Origin: UBA6016 sp964568395
GTDB taxonomy: Bacteria; Campylobacterota; Campylobacteria; Campylobacterales; UBA6016
Direction: 5' to 3'
DNA length: 64,000 nucleotides
NCBI GenBank assembly: GCA_964568395.1
Contig: CAZMPN010000001.1
Location: 62,001 to 126,000 of the forward strand
Shown here: piece by piece, positions 51,377 to 59,672 of the stretch
How the letters are laid out: each line of letters starts with the position of its first letter
Position numbering within the stretch: position 1 is the first letter of the stretch
Notes under the pieces: model-generated
The model's input: only the letters and a program-made list of their open reading frames with translations
Told to the model about the DNA's origin: nothing
Databases searched by the model: none
Made by a program: the position numbers and the translations under genes

Positions 51377-51688
51377 TTATTTGCCGTCCCCGTAGTGCTT
51401 GACTAGGTAGTTGATGATGATCTGCGAATCCTCTTTTGATATTGGAGCCTTAAACTCGTCTACCATTTTTCTCACCGTTCCGGTCCAGTAAGAGCGGTTT
51501 CTGTGTTTGCCCTGGTTTAGCACATATCCGAAGGAGTGGCATGTCAGGCAGTTTGCCGCCACGACTTCGTAGTGGTCTTTTTGCACCATCGGATAGTCGT
51601 AATAAGGCATCTCTATCGGCTTGTCTACTTGGGCGTTAAGTGTTGCGGCCGCCATTACGGCTGCACATGCTATGGTTAGTTTTCTCAT
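51377..51688 (-). CDS. sorB: Sulfite dehydrogenase cytochrome subunit SorB
   Basis: 103 aa periplasmic monoheme cytochrome: signal peptide (MRKLTIACAAVMAAATLNA), heme motif CLTCHS, and a late region DSQIIINYLVKHYG typical of SorB. It takes electrons from SorA and passes them to the respiratory chain. It lies 9 nt after sorA. Confidence 0.92.
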   Translation of the reverse strand: MRKLTIACAAVMAAATLNAQVDKPIEMPYYDYPMVQKDHYEVVAANCLTCHSFGYVLNQGKHRNRSYWTGTVRKMVDEFKAPISKEDSQIIINYLVKHYGDGK

Positions 51689-51697
51689 ATCTGCCCT

Positions 51698-52903
51698 TTA
51701 TACTATTCTTACTTTTACTATGTCTACGGCATTGTATTGGTAACCGCCGGCATTCCAGCCTATTTCGCTCGCAAGAGGCTGTATCTTGCCGATTTTGTTG
51801 ATGGCTCTTACCATTATCGAATGTTCGCCTTTTGTTTTAGGCTCCCACTCGTATACCCATTTTCTATAGGCGTATTTGCCGAGTTCTTTTTCCAGTCTAG
51901 TAGTCCCCCATGTTTTGCCGCCGTCAAGGGATATCATTACCTCTTTGATGCCGTATCCTTCGTCAAACGCGATACCTTGCACTTGAACTCTTGAGCCTTT
52001 TTTGATGATGGTGTTCGGCGTCGGGTAGCCTATGACCGATTTTACTTTCATGACAGCTATCGGTTTTCTCTTGTATTCGAAGTCCATTCCAGGAGTTACG
52101 CATTCGCAGTCGTTGTTCGGTACCGTGTAGGCAACGTCCATGAAAAACGAGTTTTTGTATTTGTCCATGACCGTGATTTCCGAGAGCATCTTGACCCAGC
52201 TGTCGGAGAAGTGTCCAGGGATTACAAGCCTGAGAGGGAATCCATTCAGGTACGGTAGGTCTTCGCCGTTCATTTCGTAGGCTACTATGATATTGTCGTG
52301 TAGCGCTTCGTCTACCGCCATCTCCCTAAAGAATTTAGGAGTCGCGTCCACGGCTGGTTTTTCCAGGCCGTTCACGCCTACCCATGCGCTTTCCGGTTTT
52401 AGTCCGGCCGCATGCAACAGGTCTTTTAGCCTCACCCCTCTCCAAACCGCGCACCCCATTGCTCCGTGCTGCCACTGTACGCCGTGCGTCGGATGCGCAT
52501 AAAAGCTTCTGCTGTTTCCACCGCATTGCAGTACGGACACTATCTCTACCGGCTCAAATTTCGATTTCAGGTCGTCGACGCTAAGTTTTAGGGGGGTTTT
52601 TACGGTTCCCTTTACCTCCAGCCTAAACGTATTCAAATCTACGTATGTAGGAATATCCGGCATATGCCATCTGACAAAAAACTGATCGTTTGGCGTAATC
52701 TCTTTTGTGAAAATATCTCTTGGGGACTCCAAAAGAGGCGGTCTGTCTGATATTGTTTTTAGAGGTTTTTTCTGCGGGAAAGCAATCGTGGGCGGCGTAA
52801 AAACGTCGCTGGCTTCCGCTTTCGGCGTATCTTTGCCAAACAGCGACGAAGCTGCCATCAAAAGTCCGGCACCCAAAAAATCCCTTCTGGATAGTTTGTC
52901 CAT
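51698..52903 (-). CDS. sorA: Sulfite:cytochrome c oxidoreductase molybdenum subunit SorA
   Basis: 401 aa, Tat signal (SRRDFLGAGLLMAASSLFG). The molybdopterin domain has SVLQCGGNSRSFYAHP with the Cys that binds molybdenum; a C-terminal Ig-like dimerisation domain (ISLDGGKTWGTTRLEKELG) follows. It oxidises sulfite to sulfate in the periplasm. The same sorA-sorB pair is known in Campylobacter jejuni. Its promoter lies in the very AT-rich gap 52904-53025, shared divergently with the glycosylase gene. Confidence 0.95.
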   Translation of the reverse strand: MDKLSRRDFLGAGLLMAASSLFGKDTPKAEASDVFTPPTIAFPQKKPLKTISDRPPLLESPRDIFTKEITPNDQFFVRWHMPDIPTYVDLNTFRLEVKGTVKTPLKLSVDDLKSKFEPVEIVSVLQCGGNSRSFYAHPTHGVQWQHGAMGCAVWRGVRLKDLLHAAGLKPESAWVGVNGLEKPAVDATPKFFREMAVDEALHDNIIVAYEMNGEDLPYLNGFPLRLVIPGHFSDSWVKMLSEITVMDKYKNSFFMDVAYTVPNNDCECVTPGMDFEYKRKPIAVMKVKSVIGYPTPNTIIKKGSRVQVQGIAFDEGYGIKEVMISLDGGKTWGTTRLEKELGKYAYRKWVYEWEPKTKGEHSIMVRAINKIGKIQPLASEIGWNAGGYQYNAVDIVKVRIV

Positions 52904-53025
52904 TTCGGCTCCTTTGTCTTTAATAAGTAAATTATAATTATTTTTTTATTAAAAATAAAATATTCTTATTAATATTTATGTATTATAGCAGTATAGTTAA
53001 TTATAAATTTAAAAAGGATTTGATT

Positions 53026-53508
53026 TTGGCTGTTTTTTCGCATCCGATAGAGCCGATAGTCTTTGACGACTCCGAGATGTTGATACTTGGGAGTTTCCCG
53101 AGCCTGAAATCTTTTGAGCATGAGTTTTATTATGCCCATCCAAAAAACCAATTTTGGCCTATCATGTCAAAGATATACGGCCTTCCGGCGGAGACGAGAG
53201 ATCAGAAGATAAAGCTTCTGAGAAGCTCCAAGATAGCCTTATGGGACGTCATAGCTTCGTGCGAGCGGGAAAACTCGTCCGACGCGAACCTCAAAAACGT
53301 AGCGCCGAACGACATAAAGTTGCTGCTTGCGGCGCATCCCGGTATAAAGCGGATATTCTTTACCGGAGGTGCGGCCGCAAAATTTTATAGAAAATATTTC
53401 GGCCATCTTGAGATACAAACCGCCATCTTGCCGTCTCCTTCTCCGGCCTACGCATCTATGAAATTTGAAGAGAAGCTATTCGCCTGGAAGAGTATAATCG
53501 CTGGCTAG
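53026..53508 (+). CDS. DNA-deoxyinosine (hypoxanthine/uracil) glycosylase family protein
   Basis: 160 aa from TTG 53026, which has AAGGA 7 nt upstream; an earlier ATG at 52978 has no ribosome site. LILGSFPSLKSFE and FYYAHPKNQFWPIM are hallmarks of the family 6 uracil-DNA glycosylase (HDG) group, and LPSPSPAYASM the later motif. These enzymes remove hypoxanthine from damaged DNA. It overlaps the convergent PII-like gene by 33 nt. Confidence 0.88.
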   Translation: MAVFSHPIEPIVFDDSEMLILGSFPSLKSFEHEFYYAHPKNQFWPIMSKIYGLPAETRDQKIKLLRSSKIALWDVIASCERENSSDANLKNVAPNDIKLLLAAHPGIKRIFFTGGAAAKFYRKYFGHLEIQTAILPSPSPAYASMKFEEKLFAWKSIIAG

Positions 53509-53784
53509 AGAGACGGCCGACTGGAATATAATCCCGTGGCTAGGTCGGCACAAACCGCCCTTTTCGTATATAAACGCGAACACGTCGTCCGCCCTCTCTT
53601 CTTCGACGAGCACGGTCATGACCTCCATCTCTACGTCGTGCAGCTGGCTGGTGTTGCTGCTGCCTCTTGCTTTGCTTTTGTTCGCCGTGTATATGCCCAT
53701 CGCATGCAGCTCCCTTATTATCGGCATAGCAGTCGACATAGGCAGTATGGCGGTAATCAGGGAGGTTTTTTTATGTTTATACAC
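53476..53784 (-). CDS. PII-like protein B
   Basis: 102 aa from GTG 53784, ferredoxin-like fold suggested by LITAILPMSTAMPIIRELH, EMEVMTVLVEEERADDVFA and FIYEKGG. It lacks the classical T-loop Tyr. It overlaps the stop of PII-like protein A by 8 nt and lies in an operon behind the DUF1538 permease, so it may help to regulate transport. Its 3' end overlaps the glycosylase gene. Confidence 0.75.
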   Translation of the reverse strand: MYKHKKTSLITAILPMSTAMPIIRELHAMGIYTANKSKARGSSNTSQLHDVEMEVMTVLVEEERADDVFAFIYEKGGLCRPSHGIIFQSAVSLASDYTLPGE

Positions 53785-54154
53785 GGGTCTTCGCCTCTAT
53801 TTTTTCTAACACCTCTTGCGGTATATACGTGGCGGCTTTTTGGAGCTTCGTGACATACATAAAACCCATTCCCGGAGTGTCAAGCTTTCCGGCCAGATAC
53901 ATGGCATCAAAGATGCGGTTGACTTGCTCGCTGGCCACCACTATCTGTATTATCTCTTTTTCGGCCTCTACGGCGACTCCGAAAATCCCCAGCTTCTCCC
54001 TGACGCCGGAGCCGTATGCGTAGTTGACCGTAGCACCTTGCGCGCCCGCCTCGTAAGCCGCCTTTACGATGTCGTCCGCATACCCTTTCTGTACTATGCA
54101 CGTGATAAGTTCAAGATCCGTTAAAATCGTTATCTGACGTTTGTTTTGTGTCAT
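53777..54154 (-). CDS. PII-family signalling protein A
   Basis: 125 aa with the PII fold: LITCIVQKGYADDIVKAAYE at the start, a loop with YGSGVREKLGIFG in the place of the T-loop, EIIQIVVASEQVNRIFDAMY, and GKLDTPGMGFMYV like the canonical C-loop. Neither GlnB uridylylation Tyr context nor the standard ATP residues are fully kept, so it is an atypical PII. It starts 4 nt after the DUF1538 gene stop. Confidence 0.82.
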   Translation of the reverse strand: MTQNKRQITILTDLELITCIVQKGYADDIVKAAYEAGAQGATVNYAYGSGVREKLGIFGVAVEAEKEIIQIVVASEQVNRIFDAMYLAGKLDTPGMGFMYVTKLQKAATYIPQEVLEKIEAKTRV

Positions 54155-54158
54155 CTGT

Positions 54159-55907
54159 TTACCCTTCTGCCGTTACTGTTTTTAGTTTTGACGAAAATTC
54201 ACCCGCTTTGAATCTGGCGTATAGTCCCATCGTAAGCACCGCTATTATTGGGCATATCGAAGCCATGGCAAGTATTCCGAAACCGTCCACGGCGTTTAGC
54301 GCATTGCCAAAGCCAAGCCCCATCGCAAGTACGAGCGGAACCGTGATGGGTCCGGTCGTCACTCCCGCGCTATCCCAAGCTATATTGACGAACTCCTCCG
54401 TTGAGAAGTATGTAACGGCGAGTCCGGCCGCATATGACGGCAACAGCAGATAGGCGAGCGGGATATCGTATATTATTTTGAGCACCCCTAGGGCTATGCC
54501 GATTGCCACACCTATCGATACCGAATACATTAGCGCCGGTTTTTTGAATACGCCGTTCGTTAGATTTTGGACGGTAAGCCCGAGGGCGTTTAGGGCAGGT
54601 TCCGCCAGAGTCGCGCCAAATCCGAGAGCGAGAGCAAAAAAGATGGCCGCGGCAATTCCCGCAAAGTACGGATAAAGCGCCGCTATCGTTCCGTCCAGCG
54701 TGTCTATCGTATGAAAAGCGGCCGGGATAAGACCGCCCGATTGCCCGCCGAGTTTGGAGAGGCCGTATGTCAGCCCGACGTTAAAAATCATCATTCCCAA
54801 AAGCGCCAGGATAATCCCGTAGGTAATGGTTCCGGCGTTTTTTATCTTCTCCTTTAGGACAGCTTTCATTATGAAAAGCAGGAAAATAACGAGCGGCACT
54901 ATGGCTCTGACGCCGAGTATCATCTCCTCATACGGGGTGGCGCCGTACCATGGTTTTGCGGCGTTTGCGCTAGCCGTTGCCGCCGTTGCCGAAGCTATTA
55001 TCTCCTGAGGGGTTACGCTAAAGTACACGTAAAGCCCAAGGAGCATTACGATCATTACCGGAAGCATGGAGGCAAGCGTAACGATGCCGAAGCCGGAAAG
55101 CGAAGAGTCGCCTTTGCCGGCCGCCGAAGCTATGCCTATCCCCAGCGCCAATACGAGAGGGACCGTCACGGGCCCCGTGGTTACGCCGCCACAGTCCCAC
55201 GCAAGCCCCAAAATCGGAGCCAGATATTCGTTCATATTAAAGTAGGCGGTCAATGCGAGAGTCGGAGTGACGGTAAGATAGATAAGCGGCTTTAGTCCCC
55301 ATCCGTACAGAAATCTCATCGTGCCTACTACAGCGGCGATTCCCACGCCGATTCCCACGCACAATACGAGAGCGCCTGAGTAGTCGTTAAGCAGGGCGTA
55401 TAGATACGGGGCTTTTTCCGGTTTTACAAGCGAACCGGCCGCCTTCAAAGCCCCTATCGCAGGTTCGGCAAAGGTCACGCCGATGCCAAGCAAAAAGGCG
55501 ATCAAAAGCACCGTAAAAAGACCCACTTTTTTTGGCAGCGTATTTCCTATCGCCTCTCCAAAAGGCATAAGCCCTTGCTTTAGCCCCTCCATAAAGAACA
55601 TAAGTCCGACGATTACCGCGGCAAGCCCGACGGAGATGGTCGCAGCCTCGGCTACGGGCTGCCTCAGTATGAATATCTGGAAAAGCACCATATAGAGCGC
55701 CAGCGGTACTACGGCCTTGAACTGTTCCATAAAACGCACAGAAACGTATGGCATCAGAAGCCTGTATATATCGATTGAACGAAGCTTTATTTTTTGTGGA
55801 GCCTTTGCACCCTCTTTGGGCGCTAGGTCGTTGTAGCTGAGACGGACGTGGTTTACGGAGACCTCTTTTAAAAAGTCGCCGTATCTGATGCTTTTGAGCT
55901 CCCCCAT
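54159..55907 (-). CDS. DUF1538 membrane protein (putative transporter)
   Basis: 582 aa with about 14 membrane segments in two homologous halves. The repeats are visible in GIGVTFAEPAIGALKAAGSL / GFGATLAEPALNALGLTV and in LAWDCGGVTTGPVTVPLVLA / IAWDSAGVTTGPITVPLVLA. The acidic Asp in each WD-GVTTGP motif suggests an ion- or substrate-coupled site. ATG 55907 is preferred to TTG 55910. It is followed by two PII-like genes, so transport may be controlled by PII binding, as in AmtB-GlnK, but the substrate is unknown. Confidence 0.85.
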   Translation of the reverse strand: MGELKSIRYGDFLKEVSVNHVRLSYNDLAPKEGAKAPQKIKLRSIDIYRLLMPYVSVRFMEQFKAVVPLALYMVLFQIFILRQPVAEAATISVGLAAVIVGLMFFMEGLKQGLMPFGEAIGNTLPKKVGLFTVLLIAFLLGIGVTFAEPAIGALKAAGSLVKPEKAPYLYALLNDYSGALVLCVGIGVGIAAVVGTMRFLYGWGLKPLIYLTVTPTLALTAYFNMNEYLAPILGLAWDCGGVTTGPVTVPLVLALGIGIASAAGKGDSSLSGFGIVTLASMLPVMIVMLLGLYVYFSVTPQEIIASATAATASANAAKPWYGATPYEEMILGVRAIVPLVIFLLFIMKAVLKEKIKNAGTITYGIILALLGMMIFNVGLTYGLSKLGGQSGGLIPAAFHTIDTLDGTIAALYPYFAGIAAAIFFALALGFGATLAEPALNALGLTVQNLTNGVFKKPALMYSVSIGVAIGIALGVLKIIYDIPLAYLLLPSYAAGLAVTYFSTEEFVNIAWDSAGVTTGPITVPLVLAMGLGFGNALNAVDGFGILAMASICPIIAVLTMGLYARFKAGEFSSKLKTVTAEG

Positions 55908-55972
55908 CAAATTCTCCCGTCTTGTATCTATGGAATCCGGTAAATTTTAGCGTAAAAAAGGCTTAGCAAAAG

Positions 55973-58687
55973 CTATCGGATCACTTCCGAATTTTTTATC
56001 ATAGCCTCGATGTCGGCATTTGATAAAGGTTTCGAGTAGTAATACCCCTGAATAAAATAACAGCCTAGCTCTTTTAGGAACTCCAGCTGCTCGATATTTT
56101 CAACCCCTTCGGCGACTATCTCGATACTAAGGGCGCGGCCCATGGCTACTATAGCGGTGGTAATCTCTCGGTCTTGATGGCTATGGACTATGTCTATAAT
56201 AAACGAACGGTCTATTTTGAACTGATTAATAGGGAAACGCTTGAGGTAGCTAAGAGATGAATATCCCGTGCCGAAATCGTCTATGGATATTTTGACGCCG
56301 AATTCCCTAAGCTCGTGAAGCTTTCTTATCGCCTCTTCGGGTTCGTCCATAATGATGCCCTCCGTTAGCTCCAGCTCTATCTTCGAAGGGTTGACGTCGT
56401 ACAGTTCTATAAAATGTTTTACTTTGTCTACGAACATCTTCTCTTTAAACTGCTTATCCGATATGTTGATGGCTACGCAGCCGGGATCGAGTCCGTCGTC
56501 GAGCCATCTTTTTAATGTCGTAAAAGCGCTTGCCATTACCCACTCGCCGATAGAGACTATAAGTCCGCTCTCTTCGGCGATAGGGATAAATTCAGCCGGC
56601 GAAAGCAAGCCTCTTTGTGGATGATTCCATCTGATGAGCGCTTCGAGACCTATGATTTTATTTGTTCTGGAGTCTATTTGGGGTTGATAATAAAGGGTAA
56701 ACTCATCTTTCGCTACTGCTCTTCTTAGTTCGCCCTCTACGCTAAGTTTATTTTTTAGCTTGCTTTCAAGTTCGGACGAAAAGAAGCTAAATCTACCTTT
56801 CCCGAGGTCTTTTGACTGATACATCGCCATATCGGCTTTCTTCATCAATGTATCCACATCCTCGCCGTCTGTCGGAAAGATGCTTACGCCTATGCTCGCA
56901 CTTGAGAAGATCCTGTTTCCGGATATATTGAAGCTGGCGGACAGGGACTCGTTTAGCTTTTGCGCCAATGCGGCTATATCGTCTTCGTTTTCCACATTTT
57001 CGGCAAGCAGCACAAATTCGTCGCCTCCGCTACGGGCTAACGTATCCGCTTCCCTGACTACAGCCTTTAGACGCTCGGCTATGCCTATTAGAAGATGGTC
57101 TCCCGCTTCATGTCCAAGGGTGTCGTTGACGTATTTGAAGTTATCCAAATCTATAAAAAATACTCCGAGTTTGCTATCCTGTCTTTTGGCTATATGTATC
57201 GCATGCTCTAGCCTCTCGTGCAAAAAGCGCCTATTCGCAAGTTCGGTTAGCGGGTCGAAGTTTGCGAGGTGGGCAAGCTGCTCTTGATACTCTTTCATCG
57301 ACGTAATATCGCTGAAGACTCCTATATAGTTTTGCAGCTCCCCCTTTTCGTTTTTGACGGCGCATATATTCATCAGCTCCGCATACAGCTCGCCGCGCTT
57401 ATTTCTATTCCATATCTCCCCTTGCCAAGAGCCGTTTTTTTCTATGGAGGCGAACATGTCGTCATAAAACTCCTGTTTGTGTAGCCCGGATTTGAGTATG
57501 CTTGGCGTTTTGCCGATAGCTTCTTCTTTCGTATATCCCGTCAGCCTTACGAACGAGTCGTTGACCTCTATGATGGTCTGATCCGGTTTTGTTATGACTA
57601 TCCCTTCCGAGGCGTGTTCAAAGACGCTTGCCGCAAGCTTTAGCCTATCCATCTGTTTTGCTAGCCGTTTACTTAGAATAATGGATTTGATTGTAAGCCA
57701 GCTGAGGATCACAACGATAATCGCAAAAAAGAGAACAAGCTCCATTTGATATTTTTTGAGTATCTCTTTTGCGCTCATCGGATGCGGTTTGTCAAACGGA
57801 TAGGCTTTCAGCTTTTGCATTAGCATTTGCGTAGACTCGTAAGCCAATGGGGTCGTCCAGCCGTAGTATCCGGCCGATTTTGCGACGTCGGAGCCGTCTT
57901 GTATACTAAGCAGGGCTATCGTCACCTGCTTGGCTAGCGCTTGGTCGGTATGCGCCGCGGCGGCAAAAGGCCACTCCGGATAGAGCGGCGTAGAGATGGC
58001 GAATGGGTACTCCGGGTACTTCTGCCTGTTTATGATCTTAAATTCGTCCATCTTGACGGTGCCGGCTTTGACCATCGACTCCAGCACGCTAGAGCGCAAA
58101 AAGCCGACGTCGGCTCTCTTTTCTTTGACGGCTATCGCGACCTTATCGTGAGGCATATCGGTAAAGAAAATATCTTTTTTGCCGCTAATATCAATCTCTT
58201 CGTCGTACAGCACCCCTGTTTGCGCTAGGTAGCCGCCGAGAGACTCTTTGCTTACGGCGGCGATTTTTTTGTGCTGGATGTCAAATATTGTATTTACCGT
58301 TTTGTCGTCGGCGCGGGCTATTATCGTGCCCCCGAACGATTTTAGCCTCGTGCCGCCTGGTCCCGCCCTCACTATCGTGGCTATTCTCGTAACGCCGTGC
58401 TTTATCTCAAGTGCTACATAGTGTTCCGGATTCGTAAAGACGAAATCCAGCTTTTTCTCTTCTATTTGGCTGTTCAGCTCCTTGTAGCTAAGGGCCTTAA
58501 TGATGAAGTTCTTTCCGGGAATAGACTTGTTGAGCGTATCCGCTAGCGGCTGCCACGCTTTCATAGTCTCGGCTGGCGGCCTGAACGCGAGCACTCCTAT
58601 GACCGTCTCCTCGGAGTTATCGGCGCAAAACGCGGTTGCGGCCATTAACAGCAGCGCAATGATTGCCGCACATAACTTTGTTCGCAT
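55973..58687 (-). CDS. PhnD-PAS-GGDEF-EAL cyclic-di-GMP protein
   Basis: 904 aa inner-membrane sensor. After a signal peptide a PhnD-like periplasmic binding domain (about 25-290, VIGVLAFRPPAETMKAWQPL) senses a solute; a helix (LVLFFAIIVVILSWLTI, about 316-335) crosses the membrane. A PAS domain (DSFVRLTGYTKEEAIGKTP) follows, then a GGDEF domain with intact SGGDEF and an EAL domain with EALIRWNHP, DDFGTGYSSLSYLKRF and EGVEN. Both enzymatic domains look complete, so it may make or break c-di-GMP on signal. Confidence 0.9.
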   Translation of the reverse strand: MRTKLCAAIIALLLMAATAFCADNSEETVIGVLAFRPPAETMKAWQPLADTLNKSIPGKNFIIKALSYKELNSQIEEKKLDFVFTNPEHYVALEIKHGVTRIATIVRAGPGGTRLKSFGGTIIARADDKTVNTIFDIQHKKIAAVSKESLGGYLAQTGVLYDEEIDISGKKDIFFTDMPHDKVAIAVKEKRADVGFLRSSVLESMVKAGTVKMDEFKIINRQKYPEYPFAISTPLYPEWPFAAAAHTDQALAKQVTIALLSIQDGSDVAKSAGYYGWTTPLAYESTQMLMQKLKAYPFDKPHPMSAKEILKKYQMELVLFFAIIVVILSWLTIKSIILSKRLAKQMDRLKLAASVFEHASEGIVITKPDQTIIEVNDSFVRLTGYTKEEAIGKTPSILKSGLHKQEFYDDMFASIEKNGSWQGEIWNRNKRGELYAELMNICAVKNEKGELQNYIGVFSDITSMKEYQEQLAHLANFDPLTELANRRFLHERLEHAIHIAKRQDSKLGVFFIDLDNFKYVNDTLGHEAGDHLLIGIAERLKAVVREADTLARSGGDEFVLLAENVENEDDIAALAQKLNESLSASFNISGNRIFSSASIGVSIFPTDGEDVDTLMKKADMAMYQSKDLGKGRFSFFSSELESKLKNKLSVEGELRRAVAKDEFTLYYQPQIDSRTNKIIGLEALIRWNHPQRGLLSPAEFIPIAEESGLIVSIGEWVMASAFTTLKRWLDDGLDPGCVAINISDKQFKEKMFVDKVKHFIELYDVNPSKIELELTEGIIMDEPEEAIRKLHELREFGVKISIDDFGTGYSSLSYLKRFPINQFKIDRSFIIDIVHSHQDREITTAIVAMGRALSIEIVAEGVENIEQLEFLKELGCYFIQGYYYSKPLSNADIEAMIKNSEVIR

Positions 58688-58769
58688 TTTGTTTTGCCTC
58701 TCGTGACTATTTCGTGTTACAGAATTTTAGTCACTTTTGTCTTGGGGCGCAATAGTTTTTATGTGCAAT

Positions 58770-59066
58770 TTAAGTTTGTTTCTTTGCTCTTTCGAGCAGC
58801 GTTTTGTAGATTTTGTCTTTGTCTCGTATGCCGACAGCTAACACAAGTACGATTATCTCTGTGTCTTTGGCCTCATACGCCAATCTATATCCGACCGTGC
58901 GAAGTTTGATTTTGTAGATATTGTCAAAACCGCTAAGTTTGTCTTTTGTATTGTGTGGATTTTCTAGCCTCTCGGCTAGCTTTTTCTTGAACTGCTCTTT
59001 GACGCTTTTATCTAGAGCTTCCCACTCTTTGAGAGCTTTCGGTAGAAATTCGAGATTATATGTCAT
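58770..59066 (-). CDS. relE: RelE/StbE-family toxin
   Basis: 98 aa mRNA interferase-type toxin: YNLEFLPKALKEWEALDKSV, KKKLAERLENPHNTKDKL, IYKIKLRTVGYRLAYEAKD and VLVLAVGIRDKDKIY form the RelE fold with its basic cleft. It overlaps the antitoxin gene by 11 nt, downstream of it, as in classical type II systems. Confidence 0.92.
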   Translation of the reverse strand: MTYNLEFLPKALKEWEALDKSVKEQFKKKLAERLENPHNTKDKLSGFDNIYKIKLRTVGYRLAYEAKDTEIIVLVLAVGIRDKDKIYKTLLERAKKQT

Positions 59067-59307
59067 TTAGCGACACACGCACAGGTGTTTCGTTTTCGGC
59101 TAGTCGCTCTTTGACGTTCTCAGAGAGCAGGTAGTCGTCCACTATATCCATCAGCTTCTCAAAGGTCTCCGATGGCACAAGGTATGCGCTAGGGGTGTTG
59201 TGGTTTAGTATTGCTATTGGCTCATTGCCCGCTTCATTGAGTATAGCCGTCGGCGACTTCTTTAGCTCCGAGATACTTGCAGAATAGCTAGAGTATAGTT
59301 GTCTCAT
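59056..59307 (-). CDS. StbD/Phd-family antitoxin
   Basis: 83 aa. ASISELKKSPTAILNEAGN and EPIAILNHNTPSAYLVP are the signature of StbD/YefM-Phd antitoxins; the C-terminal part wraps the toxin. AAAAGG for translation lies inside the palindrome that ends at the start codon. The pair is probably self-regulated. Confidence 0.9.
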   Translation of the reverse strand: MRQLYSSYSASISELKKSPTAILNEAGNEPIAILNHNTPSAYLVPSETFEKLMDIVDDYLLSENVKERLAENETPVRVSLNDI

Positions 59308-59348
59308 AAAAGGTACCTTTTTTGGTATTTATTTTGGAACTTATTATA
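59308..59348 (-). promoter_or_regulatory. Promoter and autoregulatory operator of the toxin-antitoxin pair
   Basis: AAAAGGTACCTTTT (59308-59321) is a perfect palindrome next to the antitoxin start; TACC-TTTTTT-GGTA (59314-59327) overlaps it. On the minus strand TATAAT lies at 59343-59348. Antitoxin or complex bound here would cover both transcript start and ribosome site. Confidence 0.6.
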
Positions 59349-59449
59349 CTACTAATTGTAAGCCATGTCTACTGCCTTCCAGTTTTTTTCAAAAATTTTG
59401 TGAGCTAAATCTACAATTTCAGTATTTACATTGGCAGGCGAACCCTTGA

Positions 59450-59665
59450 TTATTTGACTAATATTACTTGATTACTTGCTGTGTATATTGTGCCTCTTTG
59501 TGTTTTTATGTCTTCCGCTTGCAAATAGTTTTTAACTTTTGGAAGGCTTTCTAATTCTATATATTTTAAAAATATTTGCTCTTCAATAGAAGAAGGAGCT
59601 ATCCTCAATAAATCAATTATTTTTGTTAGCCTTTTTATTTCTTCTTCAAGTGCATATATGGTCAT
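59450..59665 (-). CDS. Small unknown protein downstream of leuC
   Basis: 71 aa. The first 55 residues look helical and charged (ALEEEIKRLTKIIDLLRIAP), the rest beta-like. No family is recognised. It starts 7 nt after leuC on the same strand, but its AT-richness resembles the nearby toxin-antitoxin region more than leuC, so it may be part of an acquired segment 58770-59665. Confidence 0.45.
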   Translation of the reverse strand: MTIYALEEEIKRLTKIIDLLRIAPSSIEEQIFLKYIELESLPKVKNYLQAEDIKTQRGTIYTASNQVILVK

Positions 59666-59672
59666 GAAATTT

